The position numbers and the translations under genes are program-made. The notes beneath the pieces are model-generated. The model was given only the letters and a program-made list of their open reading frames with translations, was not told where the DNA came from and made no database searches. A stretch of 64,000 bases of DNA from SG8-30 sp963715485 (GTDB lineage: Bacteria > Pseudomonadota > Gammaproteobacteria > Steroidobacterales > Steroidobacteraceae). The stretch is from contig OY970244.1 in the NCBI GenBank assembly GCA_963715485.1, forward strand, positions 1,984,001 through 2,048,000. The letters are read 5' to 3'. Positions 53,864-61,591 of the stretch are shown here, piece by piece. Within the stretch, counting starts at the first letter, position 1; every line of letters begins with the position of its first letter.

Positions 53864-53943
53864 TGGCCCGATTGATACAGCTGCTGATCCTGGTTGCGCT
53901 GGTGGTCGCCATATGGAGCCTGTTGCGGGGTCGACGCGGCTAG
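53863..53943 (+). CDS. Candidate 26-residue single-span membrane protein
   Basis: ATG at 53863 overlaps the haem-gene stop in the arrangement TGATG, which favours translational coupling. The product MARLIQLLILVALVVAIWSL followed by LRGRRG is one hydrophobic helix flanked by Arg residues (positive at both ends, more at the C-terminus). It is too short for routine gene calling. The downstream PhaB-like SDR gene begins 94 bp later. Existence is inferred from reading frame, start overlap and the membrane-helix pattern; there is no homology evidence. Confidence 0.5.
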   Translation: MARLIQLLILVALVVAIWSLLRGRRG

Positions 53944-54037
53944 GGCGATTTCGACCAAAGTCACGTTGCCGACGTCCAGCGCTGCTAGTATCCAAGCTAT
54001 CGAGGCGGCATTCCGCCGCGGTGCGCAAGGGGAAATC

Positions 54038-54784
54038 ATGAGCGGAAAAGGCAAGCTGGCCTACGTTACGGGAGGCATGGGCGGGATTGGCACGGCCATA
54101 ACCAGGCGACTGTGCCGGGACGGCTATACGGTTGTCGCGGGCTGTGGGCCCGGCTCGCCGCGCAAGGACAAGTGGCTCGCGGACATGCACGCGGAGGGTC
54201 TTACCGTATACGCCTCGGAAGGCAACGTGGCGGACTGGGACTCGACCAAGTCCGCTTTCGACGCGGTCAAGGCGGCGCACGGGCCCATTGACGTCCTGGT
54301 CAACAACGCGGGCATCACCAAGGACACCGTCTTTCGCAAGATGACCTCCGAACAATGGCACCTTGTCATCGAGACGAACCTCAACAGCCTGTTTCACGTC
54401 ACCAAGCAGGTCATCGACGACATGCTGGACCGGGGCTGGGGCCGCATCATCAACATCTCGTCGGTCAACGGCCAGCGTGGCCAGTTCGGCCAGACCAATT
54501 ACTCGACCGCCAAGGCCGGGATCCACGGCTTCACCATGGCGCTGGCCCAGGAGGTGGCTTCGAAGGGCGTGACCGTGAATTCGGTCTCACCTGGCTATAT
54601 CGGCACCGACATGGTGCGTGCGGTCAAGCCGGAGGTACTCGAGAAGATCGTCGCGACCATCCCGGTCAAGCGCCTGGGCGAGCCGGAGGAAATCGCGTCC
54701 ATCGTGGCCTGGCTGGCCTCCGACGAGTCTGCGTTCGCTACCGGCGCCGACTTTTCACTCAATGGCGGCATGAATATGGGCTGA
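54038..54784 (+). CDS. phaB: Acetoacetyl-CoA reductase (PhaB-like SDR)
   Basis: A 248-residue NADPH-dependent reductase of acetoacetyl-CoA to 3-hydroxybutyryl-CoA. The cofactor motif is VTGGMGGIGTAI, the NNAG motif is present, the catalytic Ser is in INISSVNGQRGQFGQ with Tyr/Lys in YSTAKAG, and the ending ADFSLNGGMNMG is typical of PhaB rather than FabG. The start is the ATG at 54038 with AAGGGGA upstream. No phaA or phaC is nearby, so it may serve polyhydroxyalkanoate made elsewhere or another pathway. It is followed by a terminator. Confidence 0.9.
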   Translation: MSGKGKLAYVTGGMGGIGTAITRRLCRDGYTVVAGCGPGSPRKDKWLADMHAEGLTVYASEGNVADWDSTKSAFDAVKAAHGPIDVLVNNAGITKDTVFRKMTSEQWHLVIETNLNSLFHVTKQVIDDMLDRGWGRIINISSVNGQRGQFGQTNYSTAKAGIHGFTMALAQEVASKGVTVNSVSPGYIGTDMVRAVKPEVLEKIVATIPVKRLGEPEEIASIVAWLASDESAFATGADFSLNGGMNMG

Positions 54785-54807
54785 GAAACCCTCCACGGCC
54801 ATCAACG

Positions 54808-54840
54808 ACGGCCGTCCGTGAGGGCGGCCGTTTCTCTTGG
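54808..54840 (+). terminator. Terminator downstream of the PhaB-like gene
   Basis: ACGGCCG (54808-54814) pairs with CGGCCGT (54825-54831) around a 10-nt loop and is followed by TTCTCTT. It lies 24 bp after the stop codon. Confidence 0.7.
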
Positions 54841-54947
54841 ATCTACAGCCTTTCAAGACGCTTGGCTCGAGTCGTAGTTGCACCGATGACCGGGGTCAGA
54901 GCTTGACGCAGAATCCACTCAAGGGCGCGACAAGGGGCGATGAAGGC

Positions 54948-55586
54948 ATGCAGATCTTCAGGGACCGGCGCCATGCAGGGCAATGCCTGGCGACGGCACT
55001 AGAGAAATTCCGTGTTCGGGATCCGGTAGTCGTAGGGCTGCCTCGAGGCGGCGTTCCCGTGGCCTTCGAAGCGGCCCGGAGCCTGGGAGCGCCACTCGAC
55101 GTGTTCGTGGTGCGCAAGCTCGGTGTGCCCTTCCAGCCTGAACTGGCCATGGGGGCAATAGCCTCCGGCGGTGTGACCGTGCGCAACGAGGAACTGCTGC
55201 GAACTCTCGGCGACAGCGAGGCGGTCTTTGCCGGTGCCGAGCGAGCGCAGCGGGCCGAACTCGTCCAGCGTGAGCAGCTCTATCGCGGGGTCAGGCCCCC
55301 CGTGGCCATTGCCGGGCGCGAGGTGATCGTCGTAGACGACGGACTCGCCACCGGGGCGACGATGAAGGCGGCGGTGCAGGCTCTCAGGAAGGCAGGGGCT
55401 ACGCGCATCGTGGTTGCCGTCCCGGTCGGTCCACCGGACACCTGTCGCGAGCTCGAGGAGTTGGCCGACGAGGTAGTCTGCCTGCAGACGCCGTTCCGGT
55501 TCATGGCGGTCGGACAATGGTACGAGGACTTCAGCCAGACGACCGATGACGAAGTGAGGAGCCTGCTCGAGCGGGCCAGCGGCTGA
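54948..55586 (+). CDS. Phosphoribosyltransferase-family protein
   Basis: A 212-residue type I PRTase fold protein. The PRPP-binding motif is VIVVDDGLATGATMKAAVQAL, preceded by VVVGLPRGGVPVAFEAARSLGAPLDVFVVRKLGVPFQPELAMGAIASGG, a block typical of the DUF-type PRTases often linked to dienelactone hydrolase. The start is the ATG at 54948 (MQIFRDR); the earlier in-frame TTG at 54837 overlaps the upstream terminator and is rejected. Substrate base unknown. It converges with a thioesterase gene 3 bp after its stop. Confidence 0.85.
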   Translation: MQIFRDRRHAGQCLATALEKFRVRDPVVVGLPRGGVPVAFEAARSLGAPLDVFVVRKLGVPFQPELAMGAIASGGVTVRNEELLRTLGDSEAVFAGAERAQRAELVQREQLYRGVRPPVAIAGREVIVVDDGLATGATMKAAVQALRKAGATRIVVAVPVGPPDTCRELEELADEVVCLQTPFRFMAVGQWYEDFSQTTDDEVRSLLERASG

Positions 55587-55589
55587 CCC

Positions 55590-56081
55590 TCAGGGGCTGG
55601 ATTCGACACCGGGCGCGAAGGTCGAGGGTTCGGCGCGAAGCGCGTGGACGACCACCTCGAGCGGTCTGTAACCGGCTACGAATTCTGGCGGCATTCGCTT
55701 GGGTTTGCCGGAGTCGAGGTCTATGCAAACGTAGTGGAGCAAAGCGCGCAGCAGTGTCCGTCTGTCCGTCGTCCGCACGATCTGGAACCGACGTGCAACC
55801 CGCAGCCGGGAATCGTTGGAGATTATCCAGGTACCGATATCGATCCGCTCTCCATTGAATGCGGGCGCCAGGTAATTGATCTGGGTGCGCCACACAGCCA
55901 TGCCGCGTCGGCCGCCGATGCAGGCTTCCTGCGGAACGCCCAGGGCAGCCGAATGCGACCAGGCCGCCTGGTCCAGCCAGGCCACGTAGACGGCATTATT
56001 GACGTGACCGTAGCTGTCGATATCGGCGGGCGCAGCGACGATCGCATGCACGTGCGGCGCAGGCAGGTCCCATTGGCTCAT
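55590..56081 (-). CDS. Hotdog-fold acyl-CoA thioesterase
   Basis: A 163-residue single-hotdog protein of the 4HBT/YbgC type. The catalytic pattern is DIDSYGHVNNAVYVAWLDQA, followed by QINYLAPAFNGERIDIGTWI and RRFQIVR. It would hydrolyse acyl-CoA thioesters; the chain length is unknown. It is transcribed with the aldehyde dehydrogenase gene 22 bp upstream of its start. The pair may belong to one aldehyde-to-acid or acyl turnover unit (inference). Confidence 0.87.
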   Translation of the reverse strand: MSQWDLPAPHVHAIVAAPADIDSYGHVNNAVYVAWLDQAAWSHSAALGVPQEACIGGRRGMAVWRTQINYLAPAFNGERIDIGTWIISNDSRLRVARRFQIVRTTDRRTLLRALLHYVCIDLDSGKPKRMPPEFVAGYRPLEVVVHALRAEPSTFAPGVESSP

Positions 56082-56103
56082 CGGGCCGGACTCCAGGTCT
56101 TGC

Positions 56104-57537
56104 TCAGCGGTACAGCAGTCGCATCATGCTGCGGAAGAGCTTGCCATAGGGAGGCCTGAGCAACAGCGACCCGCTGAGCCGGCCGTCGATGTACACCGGG
56201 CGCGCCTTGGAGAACGTACGGAAGCCCGCGAAACCGTGGTAGTCGCCCATGCCGCTAGGTCCGACGCCTCCGAACGGAAGGTTGTCCTGGGCGACGTGGA
56301 AGAGGGTGTTGTTCACCGTCACTCCACCGGAGATCGTTTTCTGCAGGACGTGATCCCGTCCGGCGCGACCGCCGAAGTAGTAAAGCGCCAGGGGATGGGG
56401 TCTTTCATTGACGTAGCGGATTGCGTCGTCGATGTTTTCGTAGGGGACGATCGGGAGTATCGGCCCGAAAATTTCTTCCTGCATGACGCGCATCCCGTCC
56501 GTGACACCGGTCAGTGCGACAGGCGACAACCGTCGGCGTTCGATGTCGGTGGCATCCGCGTGCAGGGCATGCAGCGTTGCGCCATGTGCCTCGGCCTCGA
56601 CCAGGTAGCCGTGCAGGCGCGCCATCTGCCCTGCGTTCACGATCGACGTAAACTGGAGATTGTCCCCGAGTGAAGGGTAGAACTCGGCGGTGACCTTGCG
56701 GCAAGCCTCCAGAAATGGAACGACCCGGTTCGACGGCACAAGCGCATAGTCCGGCGCGACGCAGGTCTGTCCAGCATTGGCAAGTTTGCCGTACATGATC
56801 CGGCGCGCGGATTCCTCAAGGTCGAATTCGTCCGTCACGATGGCGGGTGACTTGCCCCCGAGTTCGAGTGTCACCGGCGTCAGGTTTTCGCTGGCTGCCT
56901 TCATGACCTCCCGGCCCACACGTGTCGATCCGGTGAACAGGAGATGATCGAAGGGCAGCGTGGAAAAATGCCTGGCTACATCGACGCCGCCGTTCACCAC
57001 GAAGACCTCGTCGGAGCTGAAAGCCTCGGCCATCAACTGGGCGAAGAGCTCGCCGAAACGCGGCGTGAACTCCGACATCTTGATCAGCGCACGGTTGCCG
57101 GCGGCCAGTGCGCCAGTCAGCGGGCCAACGGCGAGAAACAATGGGTAGTTCCATGGAGCGATTACACCAATCACCCCCAGTGGCTGGTAATGCACCTGCG
57201 CACGGCCCGGCAGGCTCCACCAGGCGACTGAACGTCGCTCCGGGCGCATCCATCTCCGCAGGTGGCTGCGCGCGTGGCGGATACCCTCGATGCCGACAAA
57301 CTGCTCCAGCAGCAAGGTTTCCTCGTGCGCACGGTGACCGAAGTCCGACGAGATCGCTTCCTGAATGGCTGAATCATGACGCCTCAGAGTCTGCTCCAGC
57401 CGGTTGAGCCGGTCGCGACGGATCTCCAGCGTCGGGCAGGGATCGGACGAGTGGGCCTTACGCAGGGCCTCGAAGGCCCCGTCGAGCGCGGTCATTTCGC
57501 TTGCGGCAATAGCCGTCGCGATGTTTTCAGCAGCCAT
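56104..57537 (-). CDS. Coniferyl aldehyde dehydrogenase-type aldehyde dehydrogenase
   Basis: A 477-residue NAD(P)-dependent enzyme. The catalytic Cys is in NAGQTCVAPDYALV, the general base Glu in TLELGGKSPAIV, cofactor motif FTGSTRVGREVMKAA and the class pattern IGVIAPWNYPLFLAVGPLTGALAAGNRALIKMSEFTP. The C-terminus TLFHVAQDNLPFGGVGPSGMGDYHGFAGFRTFSKARPVY matches the CALDH/fatty aldehyde group rather than betaine aldehyde types. The substrate is probably an aromatic or long-chain aldehyde. Confidence 0.88.
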   Translation of the reverse strand: MAAENIATAIAASEMTALDGAFEALRKAHSSDPCPTLEIRRDRLNRLEQTLRRHDSAIQEAISSDFGHRAHEETLLLEQFVGIEGIRHARSHLRRWMRPERRSVAWWSLPGRAQVHYQPLGVIGVIAPWNYPLFLAVGPLTGALAAGNRALIKMSEFTPRFGELFAQLMAEAFSSDEVFVVNGGVDVARHFSTLPFDHLLFTGSTRVGREVMKAASENLTPVTLELGGKSPAIVTDEFDLEESARRIMYGKLANAGQTCVAPDYALVPSNRVVPFLEACRKVTAEFYPSLGDNLQFTSIVNAGQMARLHGYLVEAEAHGATLHALHADATDIERRRLSPVALTGVTDGMRVMQEEIFGPILPIVPYENIDDAIRYVNERPHPLALYYFGGRAGRDHVLQKTISGGVTVNNTLFHVAQDNLPFGGVGPSGMGDYHGFAGFRTFSKARPVYIDGRLSGSLLLRPPYGKLFRSMMRLLYR

Positions 57538-57611
57538 CTTTGCGCTCCTCGGAAACGATCTTCACCTGCGTCAGAGTATGCGACCTCGGGCCGCGCGGCG
57601 CAGCCCAGGCA

Positions 57612-58067
57612 TCACTCGAGTGGAAGTTCAGTGGTGCGCCGGACTACCCGCAGCGCGAAATTGGACTGGACCCTGGCAACACCCGGCAGGCGGGTCAGGT
57701 GCTGGCTGTGCATGCGCTCGAAGTCGGCTGCATCGCGACATGCCAGGCGTACAAGGTAGTCGGATACGCCGGTCATCAGGTAGCACTCCATGACTTCCGG
57801 CACCTTTCGCACGGCTTCCTCGAATGCCTGCAGGTCGGCCTGGTCCTGACGATGGAGGGTGATGCTGACGAAGACATTGGTCGGGAATCCGGTCTTCTGG
57901 GCGCTCAACAGCGCCACGTACCGGGCGATGACGCCCGACTCCTCCAGCGCCCTTACCCGCCTCAGCGTCGCGGATTCGGACAGGTGCACTTCCTGGGCAA
58001 GTTCGACGTTGCTGAGGCGTCCATCGCGTTGCAGGGCCCGCAGAATCTGACGATCTATCTTGTCCAT
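57612..58067 (-). CDS. Lrp/AsnC-family transcriptional regulator
   Basis: A 151-residue leucine-responsive-type regulator with an N-terminal winged helix (MDKIDRQILRALQRDGRLSNVELAQEVHLSESATLRRVRALEESGVI) and an RAM ligand-binding domain (VFVSITLHRQDQADLQAFEEAVRKVPEVMECYLMTGVSDYLVRLACRD). The ATG at 58067 is chosen because MDKIDRQIL is the standard start; an in-frame ATG at 58100 would add 11 residues. It is divergent from alanine dehydrogenase, the typical arrangement for an alanine- or branched-chain-amino-acid-responsive activator of ald. Confidence 0.93.
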   Translation of the reverse strand: MDKIDRQILRALQRDGRLSNVELAQEVHLSESATLRRVRALEESGVIARYVALLSAQKTGFPTNVFVSITLHRQDQADLQAFEEAVRKVPEVMECYLMTGVSDYLVRLACRDAADFERMHSQHLTRLPGVARVQSNFALRVVRRTTELPLE

Positions 58068-58213
58068 ACGCAAGAAACCACCTATTGAGTCCGCTATCAC
58101 GCAATATTAAGCGAAAGGGATCGAGTGGAGAAGGCCAAAAGCTAGGTAATGCATCGAGATCGGGCCTAACTTGTGCGGCAGGCCCGCGCGAAACAGAAAC
58201 CCGGAGAGGAATC
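58068..58213. promoter_or_regulatory. Divergent control region of the Lrp-type regulator and ald
   Basis: The 146-bp gap contains an AT-rich core CGCAATATTAAGCG at about 58101-58114 that is an imperfect palindrome and could be part of an Lrp/AsnC-type operator. The ald ribosome site GGAGAGGA lies at 58203-58210. Operator function is inferred from the divergent arrangement. Confidence 0.4.
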
Positions 58214-59326
58214 ATGAAAATTGGCTGTCCCAAGGAAATCAAGGTCCACGAATATCGTGTCGGGCTGGTGCCCGCGGGCGTTCGCGAACTGGTCACGGAC
58301 GGACACGAGGTCTTTGTCGAGACCCGTGCGGGCGCGGGGATCGGCATCGAGGATGAAGCCTATGTCGCGGCAGGCGCGAAGATCCTCGGCTCGGCCAAGG
58401 CAGTGTTCGACGCGGTGGACATGGTGGTCAAGGTGAAGGAGCCCCAGCCAGCCGAGTGCGGCATGCTTCGGGACGGCCAGTTGCTGTTCACCTACCTGCA
58501 CCTTGCCGCTGATCCACAGCAGGCGGCCGGTCTCGTCAAGTCGGGCTGTACCGCCATCGCCTACGAGACCGTGGTCGCAGATCGCTCCCTGCCGCTGCTG
58601 ACGCCGATGAGCGAGGTAGCCGGCCGTATGTCCATCCAGGTCGGAGCGACGGCCCTGCAGAAAGCCTACGGCGGTTTCGGTGTGCTGCTGGGCGGCGTCC
58701 CAGGAGTCCAGCCAGCGAAGGTCGTCATTCTGGGCGGAGGCGTTGCAGGCACCAATGCAGCGCAGATGGCGGTCGGCATGGGCGCGCAGGTGACCATCGT
58801 CGATCGCTCGCTGAAGCGCCTGCGCGAACTGGACGCCCAGTTTGGCAATACGATCTTCACCGCGTTCTCGACGGTCGAGACCGTCGAGAAGCTGGTGATC
58901 CAGTCCGATCTCATCATCGGGGCAGTGCTCGTAACCGGCGCCGCGGCTCCCAAGCTGGTCACGCGCGACATGGTTTCAAGGATGGAAAAGGGCGGTGTGC
59001 TGGTCGACATCTCGATCGACCAGGGCGGATGCTTCGAGACCAGCCGGCCGACCACTCATGCCGAGCCGACCTATTCGGTAGACGGTGTCATACATTATTG
59101 CGTCACCAACATGCCCGGCGCGGTACCGCGCACGTCGACCTTCGCGCTCACTAATGCCACATTGCCCTATGTCCGGTCGCTGGCCAACCTTGGGTGGCGC
59201 AAGGCGTTGTCGCAGGACGCCGGCTTCGCGCAAGGTCTCAACGTGCATGCGGGTCGCATCACCCACGAGGCAGTGGCGCGCGATCTCGGTTACGATTTCC
59301 AGCCTGTGGAGCAGGCGATTCGCTGA
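58214..59326 (+). CDS. ald: Alanine dehydrogenase
   Basis: A 370-residue NAD-dependent enzyme interconverting L-alanine and pyruvate plus ammonia. It opens with KIGCPKEIKVHEYRVGLVPAGVRELV, has the substrate Lys in VVKVKEPQPAEC, the catalytic His in TYLHLAADP, the NAD motif VVILGGGVAGTNAAQMA and the signature DISIDQGGCFETSRPTTHAEPTY. The start is the ATG at 58214; the open frame further upstream lies in the control region. It is followed by pdxH after 6 bp, so alanine metabolism and PLP supply are probably co-transcribed. Confidence 0.97.
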   Translation: MKIGCPKEIKVHEYRVGLVPAGVRELVTDGHEVFVETRAGAGIGIEDEAYVAAGAKILGSAKAVFDAVDMVVKVKEPQPAECGMLRDGQLLFTYLHLAADPQQAAGLVKSGCTAIAYETVVADRSLPLLTPMSEVAGRMSIQVGATALQKAYGGFGVLLGGVPGVQPAKVVILGGGVAGTNAAQMAVGMGAQVTIVDRSLKRLRELDAQFGNTIFTAFSTVETVEKLVIQSDLIIGAVLVTGAAAPKLVTRDMVSRMEKGGVLVDISIDQGGCFETSRPTTHAEPTYSVDGVIHYCVTNMPGAVPRTSTFALTNATLPYVRSLANLGWRKALSQDAGFAQGLNVHAGRITHEAVARDLGYDFQPVEQAIR

Positions 59327-59332
59327 GTCATC

Positions 59333-59911
59333 ATGACGGACGAGCCGGTCAGGCAGTTTCAGGCATGGCTTGACGAGGCCGAGCGGTCCGAACCGGGTGA
59401 CGCGACGGCTGCGGCGCTCGCGACCGCGACGCCTGATGGCGTTCCGTCAGTCAGGATGGTCCTGGTGCGCGGCTGCGACGAACGGGGCTTCGTGTTCTAC
59501 ACAAACCTCGGGAGTCGCAAGGCGAGGGAACTCGATGCCAACCCACGGGCCTCGCTGTGCCTGCACTGGAAGACCGTCGAGCGGCAGGTCCGCATAGAGG
59601 GCAGGGTGCAGCGCGTGAGCGACCAGGAAGCCGACGCGTACTTCGCGAGCCGGGCTCGTGACTCGCGCATCGGCGCCTGGGCTTCGCGGCAGTCCGAGGT
59701 AATGCGGGGTCGATTCGAGCTGGAGAAACGCGTGGCCGAGACCGTGCTTCGGTTCCCGGTCGGCGAGGTGCCGAGGCCGCCTTTCTGGTCCGGCTTCCGG
59801 CTGGTGCATGACCGGGTCGAGTTCTGGCAGCAGCGACCTTTCCGCCTGCACGAACGGGTCGTCTACATCCGCGAAACGAATGGCTGGCGCACCGAAGCGC
59901 TGTTCCCGTAA
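59333..59911 (+). CDS. pdxH: Pyridoxamine 5'-phosphate oxidase
   Basis: A 192-residue FMN enzyme that makes pyridoxal 5'-phosphate. It shows AALATATPDGVPSVRMVLVRGCDERGFVFYTNLGSRKARELDANPRASLCLHWKTVERQVRIEG, the conserved SRDSRIGAWAS-like ARDSRIGAWASRQSE, and the C-terminal PxFWSGFRLVHDRVEFWQ and RLHERVVY blocks. The C-terminal residues are ALFP where most relatives have RLxP. It follows ald by 6 bp. Confidence 0.96.
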   Translation: MTDEPVRQFQAWLDEAERSEPGDATAAALATATPDGVPSVRMVLVRGCDERGFVFYTNLGSRKARELDANPRASLCLHWKTVERQVRIEGRVQRVSDQEADAYFASRARDSRIGAWASRQSEVMRGRFELEKRVAETVLRFPVGEVPRPPFWSGFRLVHDRVEFWQQRPFRLHERVVYIRETNGWRTEALFP

Positions 59912-60054
59912 GGGAGCATGTCAGCGCTCCGGCATGAAGGACCTGAGCGCTTCGACATCAGGCTCCGCAAGGGTGCCGATGCGCTCGCATTCGAAAGAAA
60001 CTTGACTTGATCAATTACGCGGGCCACAAAGAACGGCACACCCTTCCACCATGA

Positions 60055-60831
60055 ATGGAGCATCACGTGAAGGAGGATTTGTTCGACCTGAGCGGCCGCA
60101 TTGCACTGGTTACCGGAGCAAGCCAGGGCATCGGGCGTTCCATCGCTTTGTTGCTGGCACAAAGGGGGGCGACGGTTGCCGTAACCAGTCGCAAGGCCGA
60201 TGCCTGCGAGCGAGTCGTTGCCGAGATCCGGGCACTGGGCGGTAACGCCGAAGCCATCGCCTGCCACATCGGCGATCCGGCGCAAATAACCAATGTGTTC
60301 AGCGATGTCTGCCAGCGCCACGGCCGCATCGACATCCTGGTCAACAACGCCGCTACCAACCCGTACTTTGGTCCTGCCCTGGACATGGACCTCGCCGCCT
60401 ACCAGAAGACGGTCGACGTCAATATTCGCGGCTATTTCTGGGCCGCGGTCGAGGCTGGGCGACGCATGCGGTCGCAGGGCCAGGGCGTCATCGTAAACGT
60501 GGCTTCGGTAAACGGCGTCCGGCCCATGGACGGACAGCTGGTTTATTCCATGACCAAGGCGGCCATCATCAACATGACCCAGGGGCTTGCCAAGGAATTG
60601 GGAAGATTCGGAATCCGGGTCAACGCCTTGCTGCCTGGAATCACGGAAACCAAATTCGCATCGGCCCTGCATGCGGACCCGCGCAATCGTGCGATGGTGG
60701 AAAAGCTGCTCCCGCTGGGCCGCATTGCCCAGCCCGGGGAGATGGCCGGCGCGGTCCTGTACCTCGTCTCCGATGCGGCTTCCTACACCACCGGTTCCTG
60801 CATCACGGTCGACGGCGGCTGGCTCGCATGA
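60055..60831 (+). CDS. Short-chain dehydrogenase/reductase
   Basis: A 258-residue classical SDR. Seen: VTGASQGIGRSIALLLAQRG, NNAATNPYFGPAL, catalytic Ser in VNVASVNGVRP and Tyr/Lys in YSMTKAAIINMTQGLAKEL, and the dimer-interface ending YTTGSCITVDGGWLA. The start is either this ATG or the GTG at 60067, which has GGAG 6 nt upstream and gives MKEDLFDL; the latter may be the real one. It precedes a histidine phosphatase and acyl-CoA dehydrogenase in the same direction. The substrate is unknown; the neighbours suggest acyl-CoA or alcohol metabolism. Confidence 0.88.
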   Translation: MEHHVKEDLFDLSGRIALVTGASQGIGRSIALLLAQRGATVAVTSRKADACERVVAEIRALGGNAEAIACHIGDPAQITNVFSDVCQRHGRIDILVNNAATNPYFGPALDMDLAAYQKTVDVNIRGYFWAAVEAGRRMRSQGQGVIVNVASVNGVRPMDGQLVYSMTKAAIINMTQGLAKELGRFGIRVNALLPGITETKFASALHADPRNRAMVEKLLPLGRIAQPGEMAGAVLYLVSDAASYTTGSCITVDGGWLA

Positions 60832-60883
60832 GCCGTAACCGGCCATTGGGTCATGTGGCCGCGCGCCTAGCCGGGAATGCGCG

Positions 60884-61576
60884 ATGAGCGTCCTTCATCT
60901 GGTGCGGCATGGTCAGGCGGCCTTCGGGACAGAGAACTACGACCAGCTGACACCGCTCGGCATTGAGCAGTGCGCACAGCTTGCCCGTCATTGGTCCGGT
61001 CTCGGACGACCTGAGCCGTTGCTGTTCACCGGCAGGCTGATACGGCAGCGCGATTCTGCCGAGGCGTTTGCGCGGAGTCTCGGCGAGGTGACTGGCCACC
61101 GGCCGGCGGTGAGCATGGTCGACGACCTCGAGGAGTACGACCACGCGACCTTGCTGCGCGAGTATGCCATTCGCTACCGTGAGGACACCGACCTTGCCGC
61201 GCTGAACCGCGACCATCGGGCCTTCCATCTATTGATCCGGCAGGCCCTGGAGCGATGGGCGGCGGGAGACCTCAGGAATTTCGAACCCTACGGCGCATTC
61301 AGGGATCGCTGCGCGACAGCGCTCCGCCAGTTGATGCAGCAGGTCGGACGCGGCAAGACCGCGCTGGTGTTCGGTTCAGCCGGATCGCTTGCCGCCGCAA
61401 TCCAGCCGATACTCGGCCTGGGAGACTGGGACCTGCTGCGGCTCAAGCTCAATTTCTTCAACACCGGCGTAACGCGGGTGCTGTTCAACAGTGCCGGGGC
61501 GGCGGTGGTCGAATCAATCAACGCGCTCCCCCACCTGGAACAGCCCGGCCTGTCCCGGCTGATTACGCAGCGATAA
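60884..61576 (+). CDS. Histidine phosphatase (phosphoglycerate-mutase-like) family protein
   Basis: A 230-residue phosphatase of branch 1. The phospho-accepting His lies in LHLVRHGQAAFG, LTPLGIEQCAQLARHW follows, and a second conserved basic residue is in FTGRLIRQRDSAEAFA. The usual later Glu and His are represented by DDLEEYDHATL and VFGSAGSLAAAIQ; the last has no His in the usual HGG-type position, so activity may be altered. It is between the SDR and an acyl-CoA dehydrogenase gene 15 bp downstream. Confidence 0.84.
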   Translation: MSVLHLVRHGQAAFGTENYDQLTPLGIEQCAQLARHWSGLGRPEPLLFTGRLIRQRDSAEAFARSLGEVTGHRPAVSMVDDLEEYDHATLLREYAIRYREDTDLAALNRDHRAFHLLIRQALERWAAGDLRNFEPYGAFRDRCATALRQLMQQVGRGKTALVFGSAGSLAAAIQPILGLGDWDLLRLKLNFFNTGVTRVLFNSAGAAVVESINALPHLEQPGLSRLITQR

Positions 61577-61591
61577 CGCGAGGACCCCTCC

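Noticed and set aside
59863..60846. 327-codon minus-strand ORF opposite the SDR gene
   Set aside because: Shadow of the plus-strand SDR, which has complete cofactor and catalytic motifs.
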